From an uncultured Campylobacter sp. (GTDB taxonomy: Bacteria > Campylobacterota > Campylobacteria > Campylobacterales > Campylobacteraceae): a stretch of DNA of 5,406 bases. A model generated the notes under the pieces. The model made no database searches, was not told where the DNA came from, and saw only the letters and a program-made list of their open reading frames with translations. This document shows, piece by piece, positions 1 through 5,406 of the stretch (position 1 is the stretch's first letter; the number at the start of each line of letters is the position of its first letter). The translations under genes and the position numbers were made by a program. Where the stretch lies: contig NZ_CALKTL010000110.1 in the NCBI RefSeq assembly GCF_937997405.1, positions 1 through 5,406 on the forward strand, in the 5' to 3' direction.

Positions 1-938
1 TTCTTCAGATCGCGCGCATTACGTCGTTTATCGAGATAAATTTTTCAGAGCTAGTAAAGCTCTATCTTTTCATGCTGCCGCGCATCCTCATATTTACGGT
101 GCCGATCGCGTTTTTCGTAGCGCTTAGCATCTCGCTTTTTAGGCTATCTAAAGAGAACGAAACCATCGTCATCTTTACGATCGGCTACGCCACGCGCAAG
201 ATCGCGCTGTTTTTTGGCATAAGCGCCGCGCTGTGTTCCTTGGCGCTACTTTTCGTATCGCTTTTTATGATGCCGATAGCTGAAAATTTAAAGGACAATT
301 TCATTGATTACAAAAAAATTAGCGCGACGCTAAATATCAAATCCAACGAATTCGGGCAGAAATTCTCAGACTGGCTCGTTTTTATCGATTCGCAGGAAAA
401 CAACGGCACAAGCACGCTGTATAAGGATCTCGTGCTGTATAATCCGGGTAACTCGCAGGATCACGAGCGGATGATCGTAGCGCGCAGCGGCGAGTTTAAA
501 AACGAAAACGCGAGCTTTTCGGCGATGCTGCACGACGGCAAAATTTACACGATGGGCAGCGATCAGTGGCACGTAAGCGAGTTTGAAAGCCTAACTCTGC
601 GCACGCAAAGCGACCGCAATATCCGCGGCGGAGGCGGCGTAATAGGATACTGGAGCGAGATGGGCGGCAGCGAAAAGCGCAGGAAAGAATTTAGCATCTA
701 CACCCTCGTCTCGCTCTTTCCGCTAGCGAGCTTTCTGTTTGCGCTAAGCCTCGGCATCGTGACCTATCGCTACGAAAAGGGCTTCGTTTACACAGGGATT
801 TTCGGCGTGCTTTTTAGCTACTTCGCGATGATTATGCTACTCTCCAAATACCCGAGCATCGCACTTCCCGTGACATTCGGCGTTACGCTTATCGGCTCGC
901 TACTATACTACAGGATCAAAATTGCCCCGCGGTACTAA
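1..938 (+). CDS. LptF/LptG family permease, 5'-truncated by the window edge
   Basis: This is an inner-membrane permease of the LptF/LptG (YjgP/YjgQ) family. In the LptB2FG complex such proteins extract lipopolysaccharide (or lipooligosaccharide) from the inner membrane and pass it to LptC/LptA. The reading frame is already open at base 3, and the 23 codons before the ATG at 72 read as family-like sequence (ending VKLYLF before MLPRIL), so that ATG is internal and the true start is upstream; 311 residues are visible. A hydrophobic segment at about residues 24-45 is followed by RLSKENE, then a second segment at about 62-88. A roughly 140-residue polar region follows (containing FGQKFSDWLVFID), which fits the periplasmic beta-jellyroll domain. 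Three C-terminal membrane segments complete the expected order. The stop codon lies inside truA, so the two genes are probably co-transcribed. Whether this is LptF or LptG cannot be decided from the fragment, so no symbol is given. Confidence 0.88.
   Translation, partial: LQIARITSFIEINFSELVKLYLFMLPRILIFTVPIAFFVALSISLFRLSKENETIVIFTIGYATRKIALFFGISAALCSLALLFVSLFMMPIAENLKDNFIDYKKISATLNIKSNEFGQKFSDWLVFIDSQENNGTSTLYKDLVLYNPGNSQDHERMIVARSGEFKNENASFSAMLHDGKIYTMGSDQWHVSEFESLTLRTQSDRNIRGGGGVIGYWSEMGGSEKRRKEFSIYTLVSLFPLASFLFALSLGIVTYRYEKGFVYTGIFGVLFSYFAMIMLLSKYPSIALPVTFGVTLIGSLLYYRIKIAPRY
912..915 (+). promoter_or_regulatory. Ribosome binding site supporting the TTG start of truA
   Basis: AGGA lies six bases before the TTG at 922, inside the 3' end of the upstream permease gene. 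No ATG, GTG or TTG occurs in this frame between the upstream in-frame stop at 871-873 and 922. The later in-frame TTG codons (997, 1042, 1090, 1183) have poorer or no Shine-Dalgarno sequences, so this site favours 922 as the translation start. The evidence is positional only. Confidence 0.5.
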
Positions 939-2241
939 AAAAAGCTCCGAGCTCTGCGGCGGCAAAATCTTAAACAAAAGCTCGTCCGCTCGAAATTTGG
1001 CGGATAAAATTTCGGCGAGCAAGGCTAGCGCGTCTAAAATTTTGAGTGGCGTAAATTTAAAGCATAAAGCGCAAAGCGGCGAGCAGGCTTTGATATTAAA
1101 CGATAAAATTTCAAATTTTAAAAATTCCGCTCTTGTAAGTTCGGCAAGCGATACGGCTACCTATACTGCGCTCGATTGCAGTTTGAATCACGAAAGAGCT
1201 AAGCAAAGCCCTAGCGCCGTTCGCACCAAAAAGACCGCGCGCGGGGCGGATTTAAATTCCGTTTGCAAAAATTCTACGGACGCAGCCGCTTCGGATATTT
1301 GCGCGACAAGCATAGAAAAGATTTGCACAAGTCTCGCACACGCCCGCAAAGCAGATGCCGCCTACAAAGCGGGTATTTCCGCAAACACCCTCGCAAGCGC
1401 GTCCGAACTCAAAAATATTCTTGAAAGCGCGCCCGCAAGCGACTTCGCAGCGAGCGAACTTGCGCAAATCGACGAAATAAGCGCCCCACAAAATATCCCC
1501 GCAGATGCGTGCACCTTCGCAGCGAGCGCAAACTCCGAGCGCGTAAAGCTCAAGCTCGTCTATTCCTATGACGGCTCGAAATTTAGCGGCTCGCAGTCTC
1601 AGCCTCACGGGCGCGGCGTCGAGGACGTGCTGCGCGCGGCTTTGGGGCGCGTGGGGATCTTTGCGCCGCTAATTAGCAGCTCGCGCACAGATAAAGGGGT
1701 GCACGCGCTGCGCCAGGTAAGCTGCGTCGAATGCACCGTGCACTGGGAGCTGCCGCGTCTAAAAGAGCTCATAAACCGCCACTGCGCACCCTATATTTTT
1801 GTGCAACACATCAGCCCGGTGCCGCGCGATTTTCATCCGCGTTACGACGCCGTGGCGCGCTGTTATCGCTACGTTTTAAACCATGGACGCCCCAGCCCCT
1901 TTCTTAGCGATTTTTGCGTGTTTTATCCGCGCGTGGATCTTGCCGCGCTCAATGCTGCGCTTGCAAATTTCGTCGGCGAGCACGATTTTAGCGAGTTTAT
2001 GAAAAGCGGCAGCGACATAAAAAGCCCTGTGCGCGAGCTCTACGTCGCGCGCGCCTACTCTTTTAGAAATTTAACCTTGATAAATTTTAAAGCCAACGGA
2101 TTTTTGCGAGCGCAGGTGCGGCTGATGGTCGCAAACGCCCTAAAGTCCGTGCAGAGCGGGCGCAAGATCAGCTTCTCGCGAGCGCTTAGCAGAATCCCCT
2201 TTCCGCCAAACGGGCTGTATCTTAGCAGCGTGAGTTATTAA
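922..2241 (+). CDS. truA: tRNA pseudouridine synthase A with a long N-terminal extension
   Basis: TruA converts uridines 38-40 in the anticodon arm of many tRNAs to pseudouridine in the cytoplasm. The catalytic domain spans about residues 208-439 (232 residues, close to a whole normal TruA). It starts with VKLKLVYSYDGSKFSGSQSQP, then has the active-site motif SSRTDKGVHA with nucleophile Asp257, the YRY motif at 315-317, GEHDFSEF, and GFLRAQVRLMVAN at 393-405 with the conserved Arg. Ser replaces the more usual Gly before RTD; I recall Ser in Campylobacter TruA, so this is probably lineage-typical. Residues 1-207 are unusual: rich in Ala, Ser, Lys and Asn, low in complexity, with no recognised domain. 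The start is TTG at 922, overlapping the upstream permease by 17 bases. No ATG, GTG or TTG occurs in frame from 1186 to the domain start at 1543, so some of the extension must be translated unless a non-standard start is used. The TruA call is near certain; the exact start is not. Confidence 0.93.
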   Translation: MPRGTKKSSELCGGKILNKSSSARNLADKISASKASASKILSGVNLKHKAQSGEQALILNDKISNFKNSALVSSASDTATYTALDCSLNHERAKQSPSAVRTKKTARGADLNSVCKNSTDAAASDICATSIEKICTSLAHARKADAAYKAGISANTLASASELKNILESAPASDFAASELAQIDEISAPQNIPADACTFAASANSERVKLKLVYSYDGSKFSGSQSQPHGRGVEDVLRAALGRVGIFAPLISSSRTDKGVHALRQVSCVECTVHWELPRLKELINRHCAPYIFVQHISPVPRDFHPRYDAVARCYRYVLNHGRPSPFLSDFCVFYPRVDLAALNAALANFVGEHDFSEFMKSGSDIKSPVRELYVARAYSFRNLTLINFKANGFLRAQVRLMVANALKSVQSGRKISFSRALSRIPFPPNGLYLSSVSY

Positions 2242-2297
2242 GGCTTTAAATTTATAGCGTTAAATTTTATCCACGGGCGTTTGGATTTCAAGCTTAA

Positions 2298-2317
2298 AAT
2301 TTTATCGCGATAAAATT
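2298..2317. repeat. Perfect 20-base palindrome between truA and the TAXI gene
   Basis: Each half-site is AATTTTATCG and its inverted copy CGATAAAATT, centred between 2307 and 2308, with no mismatch over 20 bases. As RNA it could form an eight-pair, mostly A-U stem with a CGCG loop, starting about 57 bases after the truA stop. There is no clear U-run after it, so it is a poor classical terminator. As DNA it could be a dimeric regulator's operator, but it lies about 110 bases before the likely -10 element. AATTTTA-type words are common in this genome, so chance cannot be excluded. Confidence 0.45.
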
Positions 2318-2409
2318 CTGCATATGAGAGCAGATCGCCGAGCTACTTTGATATTAAATCACCTGCGCCACGATGTGTAAAATCGTAAATTTGCGCGAAA
2401 TTCGATCTG

Positions 2410-2430
2410 TTTTTATTAGAATTTTATAGA
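2410..2430 (+). promoter_or_regulatory. Candidate sigma-70-type promoter for the TAXI-TRAP operon
   Basis: A -10-like TATAGA at 2425-2430 follows a T-rich tract at 2410-2417. Campylobacter housekeeping promoters usually have a good -10 box and T-rich upstream sequence rather than a conserved -35, and no convincing -35 is seen here. Transcription would start near 2437, giving a leader of about 38 bases before the ATG at 2475. This is a weak match, supported mainly by its position in the only sizeable intergenic gap. Confidence 0.33.
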
Positions 2431-2463
2431 AATTTAGCAATACTTTCAAACTTTTAACTCAAA

Positions 2464-2469
2464 AAGGAG
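2464..2469 (+). promoter_or_regulatory. Strong ribosome binding site of the TAXI gene
   Basis: AAGGAG sits five bases before the ATG at 2475, an almost ideal Shine-Dalgarno match. It fixes the start of the binding-protein gene and suggests high translation, as expected for a periplasmic receptor needed in excess of its permease. Confidence 0.85.
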
Positions 2470-2474
2470 CAAAG

Positions 2475-3416
2475 ATGAAAAAATTTTCTGTTGCTTTGGC
2501 CGGTTTGGCCTTACTAGCTAGCGTTTCAGGCGCTAAGGAGTTCATCAATATCGGCACCGGCGGCATGACCGGCACCTATTATCCGGTAGGCGGCGCGATT
2601 TGCCGCTTGGTAAATATGGATAAAAATATGAAATGCTCCGTGCAATCGACGGGCGGCTCGACGTATAACGTCAATAACGTGCTTAAAAAAGAGCTAAATT
2701 TCGGCTTCGTTCAAAGCGACGTCGTCTATGATAAATACAACGGCACGGGCAAATTTCAAGGCGCGGCGGATAAAAATTTACGCTCCGTAATTTCGATCTA
2801 TCCGGAGCTTTTGGCTTTCGTAGTTTCTAAAGAGAGCGGCATTAAGGCTTACGGCGACGCTGCGGGCAAAAAGATCAATATCGGGAACCCAGGTAGCGGC
2901 AACGAGCTAACCAGCACTATAGTTTTTGAAAACTACGACTTTGATCTTAAAAAGCTCGCCCAACACGGCGTCTTAACCGCGCAAGAATGCCCTATGGCGC
3001 TAAAAGATAAGAAGATCGACGGATACTTCTACGTCGTAGGACATCCGACCGCAAATATCACCGATGCGGCGACTTCGCTTCCTATCGACTTAGTCGGCAT
3101 CGACGATGAGCATATCAAAAAAATTCTAGAAAAATATCCATATTTTGCCAAAGGCGTGATCCCTGCTAAAATGTATGACGGCGTAGATCACGATACGCAG
3201 ACTATCGGCGTAAAGGCCGTACTCGTAACCGACGCTAGCCAAAGCGACGAGGCGGTTAGAGCGGTAGTTAAGGCTATACTTGATAATTTCGACGAATATA
3301 AAAAGCTACACCCTGCGCTAAATTTGGTAAGCAAAGAATCTCTTTTAGAGGGGCTTAGCGCGCCGCTTCATCCTGCGGCAGAGGCGGTGTATAAAGAAGC
3401 CGGGCTGCTGAAATAG
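2475..3416 (+). CDS. TAXI family TRAP transporter solute-binding protein
   Basis: This is a periplasmic substrate receptor of the TAXI type, which delivers small organic anions to a TRAP permease. Its 313 residues match the usual family length. Residues 1-20 form a signal peptide: MKK, a hydrophobic core, and a likely cleavage after SGA, before KEFINIG. Family motifs follow in order: GTGGMTGTYYPVGGAICRLVN (about 27-47), CSVQSTGGSTYNVNNV (54-69), FGFVQSDVVYDKYNGTG (76-92), INIGNPGSGNE (134-144) and KIDGYFYVVGHPTANI (180-195). Cys43 and Cys54 are close enough to form a disulfide; this is inference. The gene has a strong ribosome binding site and its own upstream gap, and the permease follows eight bases after its stop, so the two form an operon. 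Related TAXI systems have been linked to substrates such as glutamate and 2-oxoglutarate, but ligand specificity cannot be assigned here. Confidence 0.95.
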   Translation: MKKFSVALAGLALLASVSGAKEFINIGTGGMTGTYYPVGGAICRLVNMDKNMKCSVQSTGGSTYNVNNVLKKELNFGFVQSDVVYDKYNGTGKFQGAADKNLRSVISIYPELLAFVVSKESGIKAYGDAAGKKINIGNPGSGNELTSTIVFENYDFDLKKLAQHGVLTAQECPMALKDKKIDGYFYVVGHPTANITDAATSLPIDLVGIDDEHIKKILEKYPYFAKGVIPAKMYDGVDHDTQTIGVKAVLVTDASQSDEAVRAVVKAILDNFDEYKKLHPALNLVSKESLLEGLSAPLHPAAEAVYKEAGLLK

Positions 3417-3417
3417 G
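3415..3417 (+). promoter_or_regulatory. Short ribosome binding site overlapping the TAXI stop codon
   Basis: AGG overlaps the TAG stop of the binding-protein gene (3414-3416). It is seven bases from the ATG at 3425 but only four from the TTG at 3422, which favours the ATG as the permease start. The weak, overlapping site suggests that permease translation is coupled to, and lower than, that of the binding protein. Confidence 0.5.
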
Positions 3418-3424
3418 CTAGTTG

Positions 3425-5377
3425 ATGGAGAAATCTACACAAAACGATGAGCAGGTTTTAGAGGTAAAGAGTAGAGAATTTACCTCTAAAAAGCTCTTCT
3501 GGCTCGTGACGCTGGTCTGCTTCGCGTGGTCGGTCTTTCAGCTTTACATCGCGTATTTTACGCTAAATACGAATATCGCGCGCTCAATCCACTTGGCGTT
3601 CGCGATTTTTATAATTTTTTCGCTTTTTCCATTTCGCCCGCGCTCTAAGGCGCATTTTTATATCCCGTTTTACGATTATATTTTATTAATCGTCGGAGTC
3701 GCCGCGATCTTGTATCCTGCGATAGAATTTAACGGGCTAGCGCAGCGCCCGGGAAATTATTTAACCAGAGATATCGTAGCAGCCTTTATAGGTATTTTTA
3801 TCCTTTTTGAAGCAGGTCGTCGTATGATGGGACCAGCGCTTGGCATTATCGCTTTTACCTTTCTTCTGTATTGCTACTTCGGTCCTTATATGCCCGATAT
3901 CATCGCGCATCGCGGCGCAAGCTTTGAACTGCTTGCAGGGCATATGTTTTTAACGACAGAGGGCGTATTCGGTGTGCCGGTAGGGGTCAGCACCAGCTTC
4001 ATCTATCTATTCGTGCTATTCGGCGCGCTTTTGGAGCGAGCCGGAGCGGGGCAGTATTTTATAAACGTAGCGTTTGCGATTTTGGGTCGCTTCCGCGGAG
4101 GACCCGCCAAGGCTAGCGTAATCGCCAGCGGATTAACCGGAATGGTAAGCGGTAGCTCGACTGCAAACGTCGTGACGGTGGGCACTTTTACGATCCCGCT
4201 AATGAAAAAAGCGGGGCTCACCGCCACTAAAGCGGGCGCTATCGAGGTCGCAGCAGGCGTAAACGGGCAGCTTATGCCGCCTATCATGGGCGCTGCGGCG
4301 TTTATCATCGCGGAATTTTTAGGTATGAGCTATACCAACGTAATGATCGCGGCGGTGATCCCCGCCTTTGTCTGCTACGCGGGGTTATTTTTTATCGTGC
4401 ATCTTGAAAGCTGCAAGTTGGGACTTCACGGCAGCCGCGATTACGCCAAGGTTTCAAAGCTAAAAATTATATTTAGTGGCATTCATTACATAATACCGAT
4501 TTTGGTGCTTCTTTTTACTCTATTGATTCTAAAAGAAAGCGCGATCTCTGCGGCGTTTAACTCGATTTGCGTGCTATTTTTAATAATGATCGTACAAGAG
4601 CCTGCAAAGAAAACGATATTTGGCGAAAAGGTCGGCAAGTCCGATTTTATTGTCGGTTTTGTCGATATTTTTTGGGCTATGGTGGGCGCTGCTAAAAACA
4701 TGGTCACGGTCGCCGTAGCTACCGCGCTAGCGGGCATCATCATCGGCTCGATCTCGCTTACCGGGCTGGGACAGGTTCTTTCAGAGCTCGTGGAGGCGGT
4801 CGCGGGAAATAGCATAGTGCTGATACTTCTGATGACTGCGATAATGAGCCTGATTTTGGGCATGGGACTTCCTACAACGGCGAATTATATCGTCGTTTCA
4901 AGCCTGATTGCGCCAGTGATTTTGATACTAGCGGGCAAAAACGGCTTTTTGATCCCTGCGATCGCAGTGCATCTTTTCGTATTTTATTTCGGAATTTTAG
5001 CCGACGATACCCCGCCAGTGGGTATTGCAGCATACGCTGCGGCGGGTATCGCAAAGGCAAATCCCGTAACCGTGGGACTTCAGGGTTTCGTGTATGATCT
5101 GCGCACCGCCGTACTTCCGTTTGCGTTTTTCTTCAACAACAAGCTGCTTTTGATCCAAAGCATCGGCGATCCGATGGATTCAAAGAGCATCGTTTGGATC
5201 AGCGATCCACTGCAAATCGTGCTGATTTTTGCCACGGCGATCGTGGGTATGTTTGCCTTCAGCTCCTCGCTACAAGGCTGGTTTGTAACAAAATGCAATC
5301 CACTAGAGCGCCTACTATTGCTGCTAGTAACGCCGCTAATGCTGGTGCCTAATATCTGCGCAAAAAAACATCTCTAA
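3425..5377 (+). CDS. TRAP transporter fused permease (4TM/12TM, DctQM type), possibly frameshifted at the C-terminus
   Basis: This inner-membrane secondary transporter takes substrate from the TAXI receptor and imports it using an ion gradient, usually Na+. As read it has 650 residues. The N-terminal part (about 24-155) carries the DctQ-like small-subunit membrane segments. The large-subunit part starts near 175, with GVFGVPVGVSTSFIYLFVLFG (180-200), GRFRGGPAKASVIASGLTGM (221-240) and GSSTANVVTVGTFTIPLMKKAG (243-264). Next come GVNGQLMPPIMGAAAFIIAEF (278-298), LGMGLPTTANYIV (478-490) and FGILADDTPPVGIAAYAAAGIAKANP (522-547). Two more hydrophobic stretches lie at about 597-614 and 628-643. ATG 3425 is preferred over the adjacent TTG at 3422 for ribosome-site spacing. 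The last residues (NICAKKHL) follow a run of seven A at 5362-5368. With one A fewer the frame reads ISKDPNFYAKIG and stays open to the window edge, so the tail may be a frameshifted version of a longer protein. The core transport region is intact. Confidence 0.93.
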   Translation: MEKSTQNDEQVLEVKSREFTSKKLFWLVTLVCFAWSVFQLYIAYFTLNTNIARSIHLAFAIFIIFSLFPFRPRSKAHFYIPFYDYILLIVGVAAILYPAIEFNGLAQRPGNYLTRDIVAAFIGIFILFEAGRRMMGPALGIIAFTFLLYCYFGPYMPDIIAHRGASFELLAGHMFLTTEGVFGVPVGVSTSFIYLFVLFGALLERAGAGQYFINVAFAILGRFRGGPAKASVIASGLTGMVSGSSTANVVTVGTFTIPLMKKAGLTATKAGAIEVAAGVNGQLMPPIMGAAAFIIAEFLGMSYTNVMIAAVIPAFVCYAGLFFIVHLESCKLGLHGSRDYAKVSKLKIIFSGIHYIIPILVLLFTLLILKESAISAAFNSICVLFLIMIVQEPAKKTIFGEKVGKSDFIVGFVDIFWAMVGAAKNMVTVAVATALAGIIIGSISLTGLGQVLSELVEAVAGNSIVLILLMTAIMSLILGMGLPTTANYIVVSSLIAPVILILAGKNGFLIPAIAVHLFVFYFGILADDTPPVGIAAYAAAGIAKANPVTVGLQGFVYDLRTAVLPFAFFFNNKLLLIQSIGDPMDSKSIVWISDPLQIVLIFATAIVGMFAFSSSLQGWFVTKCNPLERLLLLLVTPLMLVPNICAKKHL

Positions 5378-5406
5378 AGACCCTAACTTCTACGCCAAGA
5401 TTGGCG

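Noticed and set aside
72..74. ATG at 72 as the start of the permease gene
   Set aside because: The same frame is open back to base 3 and the preceding codons read as LptF/LptG-like sequence. Starting at 72 would remove part of the N-terminal membrane region.
1252..1608. Minus-strand open frame opposite the truA extension (118 codons)
   Set aside because: It has no recognisable domain and a Cys/Arg/Ala-rich composition typical of a shadow frame in GC-rich DNA, with no convincing upstream signals. It also runs into the certain TruA domain on the other strand.
2248..2267. Small inverted repeat AAATTTA / TAAATTT with a six-base loop just after truA as a terminator
   Set aside because: The stem is only seven A-T pairs and no U-run follows. 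Such words are very common in this genome, so it is too weak to annotate.
2242..2474. A hidden small gene or structured RNA in the gap between truA and the TAXI gene
   Set aside because: No open frame with a ribosome site, no cloverleaf and no recognised riboswitch core was seen. Only the palindrome, the possible promoter and the ribosome site could be supported.
3422..3424. TTG immediately before ATG as the permease start
   Set aside because: The AGG ribosome site is only four bases away, against seven for the adjacent ATG. The difference is one residue.
4003..4863. Minus-strand open frames inside the TRAP permease (4003-4308 and 4486-4863)
   Set aside because: They lie opposite highly conserved membrane-protein coding sequence, and their Ala/Thr/Pro/Ile-rich translations show no family features.

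Overview
The window looks like chromosomal DNA from an epsilonproteobacterium, most likely one of the higher-GC Campylobacter species (the C. gracilis / C. showae / C. rectus / C. curvus type). This rests on the frequent AAATTT / AAAATTTT words against GC-richer coding sequence, a TruA with Campylobacter-like motifs, and an LptF/LptG-type permease directly before truA. The species is an inference from style and was not tested by a search.

Layout, all genes on the + strand. (1) 1-938: the 3' part of an LptF/LptG family permease, whose start lies before the window. (2) 922-2241: truA (tRNA pseudouridine synthase A), overlapping the permease by 17 bases. It begins at a TTG and carries about 207 extra N-terminal residues before a normal TruA domain. 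(3) 2242-2474: an intergenic stretch with a perfect 20-base palindrome, a possible promoter and a strong ribosome binding site. (4) 2475-3416: a TAXI-family periplasmic solute-binding protein. (5) 3425-5377: a fused TRAP permease (small 4TM and large 12TM subunits in one protein), eight bases downstream. A short tail of 29 bases follows.

There are two functional units. The first is a housekeeping pair: envelope lipid transport plus tRNA modification, co-transcribed from a promoter outside the window. The second is a two-gene TRAP-TAXI uptake system: the binding protein captures a small organic anion in the periplasm and hands it to the permease, which is driven by an ion gradient. The substrate cannot be read from the sequence.

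No mobile element, CRISPR array, tRNA, rRNA or other RNA gene was seen. The two points most worth attention are the low-complexity N-terminal extension of TruA, with no usable start codon near the normal domain start, and a run of seven A at 5362-5368. After that run the permease frame stops at once, while another frame continues into plausible coding sequence, which suggests a frameshift in the permease C-terminus.
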